Source of the DNA: Gorsachius magnificus
Taxonomy: Eukaryota > Chordata > Aves > Pelecaniformes > Ardeidae
Direction: 5' to 3'
Assembly: GCA_034008185.1 (NCBI GenBank)
Contig: CM067081.1
Coordinates: 108,695,265 to 108,759,264 of the forward strand
DNA length: 64,000 nucleotides
Shown here: positions 26,769 to 38,885 of the stretch, piece by piece
Numbering within the stretch: the first letter of the stretch is position 1
Layout: every line of letters begins with the position of its first letter
The notes under the pieces: generated by a model
Databases searched by the model: none
What the model was told of the DNA's origin: nothing
Seen by the model: only the letters and a program-made list of their open reading frames with translations
Made by a program: the position numbers and the translations under genes

Positions 26769-27804
26769 CCAAATCATTCAAAAAATAATTCTGAGCTGTA
26801 GACTTGGAGATTTTAGGCTTGGAGATCCTTCAACCATACACTGTTGTATCACATACCTCTTAGATGATATCCATTAAGTTATTCTGAATAATTGAATGGA
26901 GAAAAAAATGAACATGCTCTAAAAGAGGGCCAAATGAGAAGCAAAAGTGACAATCCTTAGCTCAGTTTACTGAATAGTAGGGATCCTAGAAGAAGCACTG
27001 AGTAGAGAATATACCTCATGTATCTCTAGCTTAGAAAATTTTATTCTTCCAGATGCCAGTGTAGTATCAATGGCTGATACTAAAAATGTACAGCTCTGAA
27101 CCTATTGCAGGTAAGCTCGAAATTGTTAATTTGGTTTTAAAATGTAGGCTGCCATTCAAAAATACAGTCAAATAACCATTGGACTCCAGATGTCCACATC
27201 TTGAAATATGTGTCAGAAATCAAGGTTGTCACCTGTATGGTCATGCGTTAATACGGGAAAGAAATTTTTAAATTGCAACTTTGTGTCATTTTCTACCTTT
27301 ATGGTTCAATAAGCATTTCTTCATGATATTTCTTCATTTCCTCTTAAATAGTTCAAAATTGGTCATGTTTGGAATCAGCCTTACTCGTGGAGGTACATTA
27401 AAATAAGGAGAATTTTTTGTCTTCTAGGATGAGCAGAAAGCATGGCAGCCAAAGGTCATTTCAGATCAACAGAAATAGCTTAAAATACATGTTCATAGAG
27501 GCTTGCTGAAGATTGTATACTCTATAGCACAGGTGAAATACACAGAAAACCACTGTTTTTTTCTTTCTTTCTCTCCTCAGTTTTTTTCTTTCCTTCTTAC
27601 ACATGTCATAATTCAGTAATCAGAGCAGCTTTTCTTTGTTTGCTTCTGCCCTAAAGATTTGTATATTCAGGAAGAGAAGTGCTATGAAAACAAACTCCTA
27701 GGTCTAGTCTGAGATCATTCTGCTGTTTAATGTCTTATCTTTTGTGTCTGAATTTCCTTAGACTTCTCTGTGACATTTTTTTTCATTAAGTTTTTTCATG
27801 AAGT
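26769..27804. other. AT-rich intergenic DNA, nothing identified
   Basis: It lies between two CR1 fragments. No repeat family or credible coding frame is seen. Confidence 0.45.
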
Positions 27805-28336
27805 TTTCATGAAGTGTCTTACAACGATCACCCGGTCCAACTGCCTGACCTCTTCAGGGCTGACAAAAAGTTCAAGCATGTTATTAAGGGCATTATCCAA
27901 ATGCTGCTTAAACACTGACAGGCTTGGGGCACCAATCACCTCTCAAGGAACCCTGTGCCAGGGTTTGACCATCCTCTTGGTAAAGAAATGTTTCCTCATG
28001 TCAGCTCTGAATTTCCCCTAACACAACTTTGAACCATTCCCACGTGTCCTATCACTGCATATCTGGGAGAAGATCTCAGAACCTCCCTCTCCACTTACCC
28101 TCCTTAGGAAGCTGTATAGGGTGATGAAGTGGTCCCTTAGCCTCCTTTTCTCCAAACTAGACAAATCCAAAGTCCTCAACCAGCTCCTCAAGGACATGTC
28201 TTCCAGTCCTTTCACTGGTTTTGTTGCCATCCTCTGGATGCATTCAAGTACCTTAACATCCTTCTTAAACTGCGGGGCCCAGAACTGCACACAATACTCA
28301 AGGTCAGGTTGCACCAATGTTAAATACAACATTTTT
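27805..28336 (-). mobile_element. CR1 LINE fragment, end of ORF2 and 3' region
   Basis: The minus strand carries the CR1 3' region, 5'-truncated. A 118-codon frame survives at 28018-28374. It encodes the C-terminal RT tail, with CVQFWAPQFKKDVKVLE, a SLEKRRLRDHFITLYSFL block and DRTRGNGSKL, all family signatures. The upstream catalytic RT motifs are absent. It ends at the low-coordinate side near the CCAACTGCCTGACCTCTTCAG block without the final octamer repeats. The subfamily differs from that at 28957 and 38226, judging by different wording of the same blocks. Confidence 0.93.
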
Positions 28337-28956
28337 AATTTGGCATAAAATTTTGGACAGGAAAAAAAACCCAAAGTCCCAGCCTACACAAATCTATAAA
28401 AATTCATTTTTAACAAGCAGTTACATTATTTGATTTACCTCCAGTTTAATAATATTATAAATCAATATTTTCTAATGTATTGCATGAAAAAATGTGTTAA
28501 GAGTGCTCTATCAACTAGGATTTATTTTTCAAGGAAAACTGTTCATACCAATTTTCAGATGCTCTTTAAAATATATTCTAACTATAAACTTAGTGAAATC
28601 TGGTTTTAGAGAAAACTTTTCCTTTAACATAACTCTTTTTTCTTTTTTTTTTCTTTACAAGTATGCATGCTAGTTTTGAATGCGACACATGCTTTTATTA
28701 TTATTATTCATGGTTAATTGTTGATGTTGCAAAGACAAATTGATAAAACATCCACCTTGATTTTTTTTTTTTTTTTTTTTTTTGTACATACAGCTGAATC
28801 CTGCAGCTGAAGAATTAGGCTTATATTCTTCCTTACCATGAAGTCTGCTAACTACCTTTACAGTGGATGTTTCAATAGGGTGCTGAAGAGACTTACAGTG
28901 CTACAGGCTGTGAGAGCACAGAAATCCATTAATACTGTTTTCTTTTCAAAATTTCT
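28337..28956. other. AT-rich DNA between CR1 copies
   Basis: T-rich runs lie near 28640-28660 and a long T-run at about 28760-28783. An ATT run sits near 28697-28707. Nothing else is recognised. Confidence 0.5.
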
Positions 28957-29826
28957 TAGAATCATATAATTGTTTAGGTTGGAAAAGACCTTTAAAATCC
29001 AACCATTAACCTAACACTGCCAAGTCCACTACTAAACCATGTCCCTAAACACCACATCTGCATGTCTTTTAAATACCTCCAGGGATGGGGACTCTACCAC
29101 TTCTCTGGGCAGCCTGTTCCAATGTTTGACAACCCTCTCCGTGAAGTTTTTTTTCTAATATCTTATCTAAATTTCCTTTGGTGCAACTTGAGGCCATTTC
29201 CTCTTGTCCTATTGCTTGTTACTCAGCAGAAGAGACCAACACCCACCTCGCTACAGCCTCCTTTCAGAACGTTGCAGAGAGCAATAAGGTCTCCCCTCAG
29301 CCTCCTCTTCTACAGACTAAACAACCCCAGTTCCCTCAGCCACTCCTCATAAGACTTGTGCTCCAGACCTTTCACCAGCTTTGTCATTCTTCTTTGGACG
29401 TGTTCCAGCACCTCAATCTCTTTCTTGTAGTGAGGGGCCCAAAACTGAACATGGTATTTGAAGTGCGGACTCACCAGTGCTGAGTACAGAGGGACAATCA
29501 CCTCCCTAGTCCAAGGGCTGACTACACTATTCCTGATACAAACCAGAATGCTGTTGGCCTTCTTGGCCACCTAGGCACACTGCCAGCTCATATTCAGTCA
29601 GCTGTCAACCAACACCCCCAGGTCCTTTTCCTCTGGGCAGCTTTCCAGCCACTCTTCCCCAAGCCTGCAACTTTGTGTGGGGTTGTTGTGACCCAAGTGC
29701 AGGACCTGGCAGTTGGCCTTCTTGAACCTCATACAATACACCTCATACACACCTTGGCCCATCAATCCAGCCTGTCCAGATCTCTCTGTAGAGCCTTTCT
29801 ACCCTCAAACAGATCAACAGTGTTGC
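28957..29826 (-). mobile_element. CR1 LINE fragment with complete-looking 3' end
   Basis: On the minus strand this is about 870 bases of CR1, from mid-RT to the 3' end. The low-coordinate side begins TAGAATCATATAATTG, the reverse complement of the CR1 tail. An 86-codon minus frame (29310-29570) encodes [20 protein letters not shown] and [20 protein letters not shown], the same region as in the copy at 610-2132 and apparently of the same subfamily. It is 5'-truncated at about 29826, broken by stops, and not active. Confidence 0.93.
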
Positions 29827-30189
29827 ATATGTCTGTCTTTGATTTTTTTTTCTGTTTAGTAATCCTCCAAGGCAAGAAAAGAAACTTAAGAAGCATTATC
29901 CTTGATGGAGAGAAAGAATGAGGGGAAAAAAAAATAATCTTTTCATCTCCCTAGTTGCTGAGTATAGCACTTTGGAGTGAAAGATGCTTCTGTGTTGAAA
30001 ACTGGAGTTAATCCATGTGGCAATCAGCTTTGCTTTTTAAAAAACAATTTTAAGATAAGGAAAATTTTAAAGAAATATCAAGCAATTCTACTGTTGTCAT
30101 GCTGATTCTATTGTTAAGATATGAACGCTGCAATAGAACAATAACGAAAATGCATGTACATTTATATAATGTAAACCTATCCAGAACTT
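29827..30189. other. AT-rich DNA between two CR1 copies
   Basis: This is a short AT-rich stretch with an A-run near 29923. It contains nothing recognisable. Its right edge depends on where the diverged 5' side of the next CR1 is placed. Confidence 0.45.
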
Positions 30190-31834
30190 TGTTCTCTGAC
30201 AAGATAGTGAAATCCCCATAGCAGAAATATTAAACAGGGAAAAATGTAGGACCACAGCCCTGGATTTCATGAGAGCAGAATTCAACCTTTTTGGAGATCT
30301 ACTTGGAAGAATGCCAAGGGATATGGCCTTGGAGTGAAGAGAGGCCCAGGAATACTGGTTGATATTCAAAGATCACTTCCTCCAGGCTCAAGAAAGTTCC
30401 ATCCCAATGAGCAAAAAATCAAACAAAGGCAGAAGGTGGCATGTATCAATGAGAAAGGAGCTCCTAACTCAACTCAGACATAAAATGGAGAGAGCAGGGG
30501 AAGGTGATCCAGGAGGAAGACAGAAATGTTTTCCAGTCATTCAGGGATGAGATTAGGTAAGTCAAGGCAAGCTTGGAGTTTAATCTGGCAAGGGATGTGA
30601 AAGGCAAGGGGAAAGGATTCTTCAATTACTTAAACAGCAGAAGACAATAAGGGAAAATGTGTGCCTGCTGCTGAATGGAGCAGGGGACTGCTGAAAAATG
30701 AAATGGAGGTCAATGTACTCAGTGCCTTCTTTGCCTCAATCTTTACCAGCAAGACCAGTCTTCAGGAATGCCAGCTTTCTGAGACCAAAGGGAAAGTCCG
30801 AAGCAAGGAAGACTTACCCTTGATGGAAGAGAATCACATCAGGGAGCATTTAAATGAGCTGTACACACGTAAGTCCATGGGGATTGATAGGTTGCACCCA
30901 CAAATGCTAAGGCTGATATCACTGAAATGCCACTCTCAATTATCTTTGAAAGGTCATGGGAACTGGGGGAGGTTCCTGAAGACCGGAAGAGACCAAATGT
31001 CACTCCTATCCTCAAGATGGGAAAGAAAGATTCAGGAAACTGCAAGTTGGTCAGTCTTGTCTCAGTCCCTAGGAAGGTGATGGAGAAAATCCTCCAGGAA
31101 AGCATTACTAAACAGATGAAGGACAAGAAGAGGATTGGGTGTAGTCAGCAGGGATTTATAAAAGGGAAATCATGCCTGACCAACCTGATAGCCTACAATG
31201 AGGCAACTAGCTTGATGGACAAGAGGACAGCAGTGGACGTTGTTCACCTCAACTATAGTAAGATTTTAGCCACTATTTCCCATAACAACCTCATAGACAG
31301 GTTGACAGAATATGAGTTAGATAAGGGGACAATAATATGGACTGAAAACTGGCTGAGCAGTCAGGTGCAAAGGGCTGTGATCAGTGGCACATCTGGGGGA
31401 AAGTCCCTAGTGGTGCACCCTGGGGTCAGTACTAGGTCCAATACTATCTAATGTCTTCATTAATGACTTGGGTGTTAAGACAGAGTGAAGCCTCAACAAA
31501 TTTGCAGATGATACAAAATTGGGGCGTATGGCTGATATATCAGAGGGATTTGCTACTTTTCAGAGACACCTGAACAAACTGGAGATTTGGGCAGAGACGA
31601 ATCTCGTTAAGTTCAACCAGGGGAAATACTGTGTCCTGCACTGGTGACAAAATAACCTCAGGCCCTAATATACTCTGGGGGCTGATTGGCTGGAAAACAG
31701 CTCTGCAGGAAAGGACCTTGGGGTCCAAGTTGATCATAAGCCAGCAATGTGCCCTTTCAGCAAAGAAACCCAACAGCTTCCTGGGGTGCATTAGGCAGTG
31801 TTGACAGCAGAGGAGGAAGGTGACCTTTCCCATC

Positions 31835-32412
31835 TGTCCTGGTTTCGGCTGGGATAGAGTTAATTTTCTTCACAGAAGCTAGCATAGTGCTGTGCTTTGG
31901 ATTTAGTACTAGAAGAATGTTGATAACACGCTGATGTTTTTAGTTGTTGCCAAGTAGTGCTCAGACTGTTTAAGGACTTTTTGAGCTTCTCCTGCTCGGC
32001 CAGGTGCATAACAAGCTGGGAGTACAGCACAGCTAGGACCCAAACTGTCCAAAGAGCTATTCCGTACCATATAACGTCATGCCCGGGAGGGGGGGGGGTT
32101 GGTGGGTTGGTCGGTCGTGGGGGGAGTGATCGCTGCTCGGGTACTGATCGCTGCTCGGGACGGGCTGGGCATCGGACGGCGGGTGGTGAGCAATTGCATT
32201 GTGCATCATTCGTTTTGTATATTCTGTATATTTTGTTATCATTCTCATTATTACTACTGTTATTATTTTCTCTTATCAACCTCTCTTTATCTCAGCCCTC
32301 GGCTCTAACCTTTTTCCCCTTCCCGATTCTCTCCCCCATCCCACTGAGGGAGGGGGGGGAGTGAGCGAGCGGCTGCGTGGTGCTTAGTTGCCAGCCGGGT
32401 TAAACCACGACA
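31835..32412 (+). mobile_element. solo ERVL-type LTR nested in CR1
   Basis: The element begins TGTCCTGGTTTCGGCTGGG and ends CCACGACA. It is flanked by an exact 5-bp duplication, CCATC, at 31830-31834 and 32413-32417. Removing the LTR and one CCATC restores the CR1 reading through this point. It is of the same family as 17846-18411 and 48402-48950. It keeps many CpGs around 32105-32195, so it is probably the youngest of the four. A 15-base block TGATCGCTGCTCGGG is tandemly repeated at 32127 and 32145, and G10 lies near 32088-32098. The ATTAAA seen in other copies is altered here. Open frames on both strands inside it (up to 139 codons) are not genes. Confidence 0.95.
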
Positions 32413-32499
32413 CCATCTGCTCAGCACTGGTAAGGCCACATCTGGAGTATTGTGTCCAGTTCTGGGGTCTTCAGTGCAAGAGAGACATGGACTTACTAG

Positions 32500-32671
32500 A
32501 ATCATAGAACATCATAGAATGTTTTGGGTTGGAAGGGACCTTAAAGATCATCTAGTTCCAACCCCCCTCTCATGGACAGGGATACCTTCCACTAGATCAG
32601 TTTGCTCAAAGCCTCATCCAACCTGGCCTTGAACACTTCCAGGGAGGGGACATCTGCACCTTCTGTAGGCA
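32500..32671 (-). mobile_element. CR1 3' tail (minus) nested in CR1 (+)
   Basis: A 172-base CR1 3' end in opposite orientation starts GAATCATAGAAC on the + strand and includes TGGGTTGGAAGGGACCTTAA. ACTAG is present on both sides, at 32495-32499 and 32672-32676. Taking the segment out with one ACTAG rejoins the surrounding CR1 in the expected order. It is therefore a second, independent insertion into the same older element. Confidence 0.88.
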
Positions 32672-33084
32672 ACTAGGACAAGTTCAGCACACGGTCACTA
32701 GAGTTATTAAGGGATTGCAACATCTTTCATATGAGGAGAGATTGAGAAAGACAGGATTCCAGCCTGAAACAGTGAAGGCTCAGGGTGATCTTGTCCATGT
32801 ATAAATATCTGATGGGAAGGAATGAAGAAGAAGAAGCCATACTCTTCTCAGCATTATCTAGTGACAGGACAAAAAGCAAGAAAATACCTTTTTTACTTGC
32901 AAGGGTGACCGAACACTGGAACAGGCTGCTCAGAGAGGGGGTAGAGTTTCCAACTATGGAGATTTTTCAAAACCTGATCAGACACAATCCTGGGTAACCT
33001 GCTTTGGCTGACCCTGCTTGAGCAGGGGGTTAGACTAGATGATCTCAAGAGATCTCTTCCAGCCTCAATGATTCTGTGATTCTG

Positions 33085-34062
33085 TTTTCATCTTCTAGCT
33101 CATCAGCCCATGCTTTGGTATTAATCTTGTATATTTTCTTTCAGGTAAAAGTTACAGTATCATTAAAAAGAAAAAAAAAAAAAAAGTTCCCGGGCTTGTA
33201 GCTATTTCAAAGTGACTATTGCATGAAATACAGGCAAATGAAGCCTTTCCAAAACAGGAAAGGATACACAAACTATAAGATCTAGACTGGTTGTCTTCAA
33301 ATATTTTTCTTTTATTCTGGTGTGTGACCTAGATTTATCATATTGAGTTTGTTTACATTATATCCCTTGAGGGATACTGTAGTACATCCCCAGATAAGAT
33401 GCCTGTTGGTCATGGGGGTAGCAGGGGAACTCTGACAACAAATTTTTTCCTTGGCTAAGCACATACACAGCAGCTATAGAGAACTGTAACATTTTTAAAA
33501 GACAATTTTACATGCCCACTATCCAAGCTTCAACTCTTATCTATAGCTGTAACCAGAGGGCAGGAACATGAGACTTTGGTATTTTTAAGGTACTGCATTC
33601 AGACAGACTAAAGTTTTTCAAATGTTCAAGATCACCTTAATTCTTGTATAAAAAATAACTTGTTAGAAAAGTTGGAATCTCATATTTAACACACTATGTT
33701 CTGTACATGCAATATAGCAGAATGAATGACAATATTTTTCATAAATGGAATATATTTTCCTTTCTAGATTAGGCCACCATTTACTTTAACTGAATCAATT
33801 TAATTAAATGGAAATAGCAGCATAAGCCCTCAGGGAGTGTGTTCTTAATTTATGAAGTATTCCATCAAAAATATTTGAAATCTGAGCATTTTTCCCTCAG
33901 TAGATGTGAAGAGTATATTTAAATATGAACTCCCAGAGCTAATGCCATGTCCTGGCTGTGTCAAAAATGGCAGCTTTTGTTGTACAGAGGCAGGATTAAA
34001 AAGTGAACGTGGTAAATATATTTGCATATGAAGCTTTCTTATAATTATATGTGGACACGTTT
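33085..34062. other. AT-rich intergenic DNA, nothing identified
   Basis: An A-rich run lies at about 33171-33185. No repeat family or coding segment is recognised. Confidence 0.5.
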
Positions 34063-34312
34063 TAGAATCACAGAAACATTTGAGTTGAAAGGAACCTTGG
34101 GATGTTGTCTGCTACAACTCCCCGCTCAGAGCAGGGTCATCTTTGACATTAGAGCAAGTTCCTCAGGGTCAAGTCCAGTCAAGTGCCATGTATCTTCAAA
34201 GATGGAGATTCCACAGCTCCTCTGGGAAACTTGTTCCCTGGTTTATAACATTCACATTGTGACATTTTTTTTTCCTTGCATCTAATCAGAATTTCCCTTG
34301 CTGACATAAGCC
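34063..34312 (-). mobile_element. CR1 LINE 3' fragment, old
   Basis: The left side, TAGAATCACAGAAACATTTG, is the reverse complement of a CR1 tail. It is followed by the family blocks AGTTGAAAGGAACCTTGG, GCAGGGTCATC and ATGGAGATTCCACAGCTCC. It is heavily diverged, and the right edge between 34300 and 34340 is uncertain. Confidence 0.85.
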
Positions 34313-37300
34313 AGCTCCTTTAGCAGCCTTGAATATGCCTGATCTAGTCCCAGTTATTGGGACATTTAATTAAATTTAATGCACCATTTTTAGTGAAGCA
34401 GGAGCCAGTACGCTGAAGATACAGGAACTTAATATTTTAGTAGTACTTTACAGAAAACATGTATATTAATACAAGCATGCCTCAGCACCTTGACATCCTG
34501 GAGATGTTTACAGCATTGGCTTGTGTTTGGCAACTTAGTCCACTGTGGGAAGTATCTAGTGTGCCATTTATAATGTCAGATACAGAAAATAGGAAGTTGT
34601 ATAACTGATAAGAGTGTTTCTTTTTGGTATCTCTCCTGCAGTCTTAATCAGAAATACACACACAGCTTTGTCAAAATGCTTGGGTATTATCTTGCCTATT
34701 GTTTGTCTTGTTTTTTTGGAAGGATTTGTGTACTGTCCTCCTGAATATAAAATTTAGAAAAGGAAAAAAAACCCCAACACCCAAAACCCCCAAAGCTTTG
34801 TTCCTAATGCATTAAAACAATAACAATTCTGTCTTTGTCAGTGTAAGGGCAAAGCAGAAAAAGAGATTATCACAAAAGATTTTGAGGGGTAAAACTAATA
34901 CATAAAACTAACTCTGCATTATCACTACATGGATCTCAAATGAGGAAATAGTCTCTGAACAAAGCCTGATGATGGTATGTTTACCTGATGGATAATGCCT
35001 TCTGATTAGGAATGTTGTTTACTGTGTATTGATTTCAGTCTGTGTTTAATCAATGCTGTTGAAGAGAGAAAGAACAGATGTTCCTTAAGGATAGCAATTA
35101 CATATGGGGCTTAAGAATGAGGTAAAGAGAATTGGAACTATGAATTATGTGGGTCACAGTAATTCCTTTTCCCTCATGACTACCTAGGTACTTCTCTGGG
35201 TGCTTAACATTAGCAAGTTTTTCATACTGAGCTTTAAAATCTTTAAGACATAACATTCAAATATCAGGTTGGTTTCAGGGTAAGAAACCCTCTGGTCCTT
35301 GCCTTTGCATGTTAGCGTTACCTCTGCACTGGGATTCTAGTAAAGTGTATTAAGACATCTGTCCATATTTATTAAGGGTGTGTTTATGAATTTGCTGTTT
35401 GAACCTCTACGGGCTTATTTGGTTTAAGAGGATTTCTAGATTAATCCTCTCTCTCCTGTTCATTTTGTGGCCCTGTCTTAGGCTTCTTTAAGGGACAGCA
35501 TTCTTAATACTGGCGGGTGGTGTTTCTTGGTGGGTAGTGTTTCTGGCAGACAGGAATATATTGGTGATTGTTTCTTTTAACTTCTTGTTACCTCAGTGTA
35601 GGTTTGATTTTTTGGCGCTCAATTAGACTGTGTCTTTTGTCTACACAGTTAACCTGTTTGAATAATTTTGTGTTTATAGCTTTCCTCATCTAGGAATCAT
35701 TAGTAGTTTCTGTAGTGAATTTATTTCTAGATTTGTCTACTTAAAACTTGTATCTCTGGGAATTGCAGAGGAACGGGATCACATATTATCTGGAAGCTCT
35801 TGCACCATATATTAGTGTTAAATCTACAGGTGATCATCTCTATGCATACTTGGGATTGATAGATATTAAACTTTTTTTATTTAAATCGATATAGGTTATT
35901 AAACCACATGCATATATTCAGATATATTCTGCTTTCATCAACATAGAGAAAACCGTTTAATTTATTTTGCTCAAGTGATGCAGTTGAAAAAATACTTTTT
36001 TATTTGTAGGGAAAAATGTTGAAAAGTGAGAGAGGTACATTGTATTAAATGACTACTGCTTCAGGCACATTTCATTGCAGTTTGACTTTTTTAAATTGTT
36101 TATTCTTTATATTAACTGAAGATTTTGTTCCATTATTAACTTATTTACCTAATGTAATACATTTAGAACAGTCTTTGAATTTTAGTGCTTCTAAATGTAT
36201 GACACAAAATATCTAAAAATTAATGCTTCATCCAATACCCTTTATTAAGCATAATCTCGATTATTAGAGTTAAAAAAAAAACCCTTAATAAATATAACCT
36301 CCCATCTTTGAATTAATTACATGCTCTGTGTGTACTTAGGCTGTCCAATCTATGGAAAGTAATTTTTTCCTTTATTTAGTCTTTCTGAATGATGATGATG
36401 CACATATTAGTATAATGGGCAACATACTGAGAAGCTAATAGCATTCCTACAGATTTTCTCTTTGTGGATAAAATATTTTTACAATTTTTTCAGATTATCC
36501 CACTTTCTTCCTTTGAAGGGGGATTTTTCTCACTGAGGAAGACTTTACAATATATTCTAATTATATACAAATGCATTTAGTTGTTATTCATGGTTCATAA
36601 TTACAAAATTATGATTATAAAACATATCTCTTGTAAAGTAAACAATGAATCCTCCCACATGATTTTTCTTGCTTTTAACCTGTGAAAAAAATTATAAATA
36701 CTTATAAGCAAAGTTCTATGAAGGGTTAGAAGACAAACCTGTTAAACATATCAAAGGCTGTTAAATTGCATTACAAGACCAAGAAACATAAGATGATCAT
36801 TTATTGTGGAGAAAATTCTGACGTAGTTCTCAAGAGACATCACCAGCTTCTGTTCTTTCCATCTGCTCATCCTTGCACAGCTTATCCCTTACTCCTCTGA
36901 TGTGACATTTGAAACACAGACTTGTTCAGCAATGTCTTTTTTTTTTTTTTTTCTCCCTGGTATGTAACCAGCTAAAAAGGCTTTGGAAGTAGGGCTCTGT
37001 GGTGATACCTGATCTGTCTCTGAATGGATTAGCTGTAGGTTTGGAAACAAAATAACTATGCAAGTATTGTGGTACCGCAGCAACACATGAACTGCTGAGC
37101 TCATGTATGTGAATTAGCCTTGTAGGGAAGCAGGGCTGCTGTTTCTGGGACCTGATGTCCAATTATATGTATGGTGTGGCTGTTTTGACATACTTTTTTT
37201 TTCATATTTCTCTCTAGAGTGGCATGCATTTATACAGCGCAGACAACCTTACAGGTTACTACCTCACCAAACATGGTTCTTCCCTTCTTCCTTTTTACAG

Positions 37301-38225
37301 CTTAGTTCTTTCTTTTTGTTTCACGTGTCTGTCTGTCACATCTACCCACCCTGCATGCCCTTTTTGGTTTTCCTTTGGGTCTATTATTTAACTCTTCTTA
37401 CTGCAAAAACTTAATGGTATCATGGTTCTGGTTGTTTTCTGTGTGTTTCTTCATCAGGTGGACACCACCTAAAGCTCTCAAGACCACTGCCCATTCTTTT
37501 CACAAATGAAAGCAGTAAACGATTGGAAAAACTAATGTCAACACCCATACTTTGCAGGGAGCTAAGAAGGATAATATTCTAGGGACTACCTGCAGTCTAA
37601 AAAGATTAAGCAATCTAGGCTAAGATTAGGAAAAATATTTTTACTGAAAGCTGAGCTCTGATATATGTTGGCGTGTTCACCTTGCATACTGTGTGGAATC
37701 ATTTGCTTTAAACAAACTGTTTCTGTGTTTTACCTGAACAAGTGCTGTGCAGAGAAGGACTTGGACACTACCTTCTAGTTTAAGTCAGTAAAATGGAATT
37801 TTCTAAACGTCTGGAAATGTTTCTGAAATACAGACTTGCATCTTAACTAAATCTAGTGGAGGCTATTCTTTAAGACTAATAGAGGCTTTTATTGTTTTTG
37901 CTAAAAACGGTAGAATCAAAAATCCAGCTAGAATCAAAAGAGAAGGTCAAACAATTTCTTGAAAGCCTTTTTGCTTTTCTTAATTTTTCAGTAGCCCTAC
38001 ATATAGTCCAGTATGGGCCAAAAGCCCATCCTTTATGACATGATTCAGGGTAGCATCCCACATTTATGCACACAAGTGCATTCTGGACTAGGCCCATGGA
38101 GAGAAATAAGGTATAAGGTAATTTATTTCCAAAGGATATTGTCACCATTTGTCAGTACTTCCCCATCATTATACATGTTCATTTATCAAAAATCTAATTT
38201 CTCATGTTATCAGCTTTGTAGAGAA
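34313..38225. other. AT-rich intergenic DNA
   Basis: There are no recognised repeats or genes in nearly 4 kb. A T15-16 run sits near 36936-36951 and a short A-rich run near 36271. Open frames reach at most 90 codons with no recognisable product. Confidence 0.45.
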
Positions 38226-38885
38226 AGCCTTGGTGGTCCTGATGAACACAAGCCAGCAACATGTTCGTGTGGCAAAGGATAACAGTGTCCTTCCTGGGCT
38301 GCTTAAGGAGGAGTGTTGCCACCAGTTTGAGGGAGGTGATCCTTCCCCTCTATTCAGCACTGATAAGGCCACACTTGGAGTACCATGTCCAGTTCTGGGT
38401 TCCTCAGTGAAAGAGAGACATGGACATACTGGAGGGAGTCCAATGAAGGGCCACAAAGATGGTTAAGGGACTGGAGCAGTTCACATATGAGGAATGGCTA
38501 AGAGAGCTGGGACTGTTCAGCCTAAGGAGAAGGCCCAGGGGGGATCCTATCAATGTATATAAATACCTGAAGGCAGAGTGCAAAAAGGGCTCAGCCAGGC
38601 TCATTTTAGCGGTGCCCAGCAACAGGACAAGAGGAAATGGGCACCAACCGAAACACAGGAAGCTCAGTCTGAGCATAAGGAGAAACTTTCTAACTGTGAG
38701 GGTGACTGAGCACTGGCACAGGTTGCCCAGAGAGGTTGTGGGGTCTCCCTCCTTGGAGATAGTCAAAAGCTGTCTGGACATGGTCCTGGGTAACTGGCTG
38801 TAGGTGTCTCTGCTTGAACAGAGGGGATGAACCAGGTAACCTTCAGAGCTCGCTTCCAACCTCAGCTGTTCTCTGACACAGTGAT
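38226..38885 (+). mobile_element. CR1 LINE fragment, ORF2 end and 3' region
   Basis: Family blocks appear in order on the + strand: CTATTCAGCACTGATAAGGC (38350), AGTGAAAGAGAGACATGGAC (38405), CTGGGACTGTTCAGCCTA (38506), GGATCCTATCAATGTATA (38540), GGGTGACTGAGCACTGGCAC (38700) and TGCTTGAACAGAGGGGAT (38811). A 114-codon frame (38459-38803) still encodes the C-terminal RT tail, with [15 protein letters not shown] and SNRTRGNGHQPK. It is 5'-truncated, and its octamer tail is degraded. Confidence 0.93.

Larger units (their letters stand above)
30190..33084 (+). mobile_element. long CR1 LINE (+) split by two nested insertions
   Basis: About 2.1 kb of CR1 sequence is present once the insertions at 31835-32412 and 32500-32671 are removed. 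It runs from the linker upstream of RT to the 3' tail (ATTCTGTGATTCTG at 33071-33084). In broken frames it shows the linker block GLHPQ-like (about 30890), then VSLVSVPRKVMEKIL, QGFIKGKSCLTNLIA (about 31143-31190), a degraded motif A (HLNYSKILATISHN, about 31246-31290) and FADDTKL near 31500-31520. In motif A both conserved Asp positions are lost, so the enzyme is dead. A 174-codon frame remains at 30927-31451. It belongs to an older subfamily than the copies at 610 and 28957. Confidence 0.93.

Noticed and set aside
31860..32364. Overlapping frames of 135-139 codons on both strands
   Set aside because: They lie entirely within the nested LTR, which is non-coding, and are caused by its GC-rich composition.
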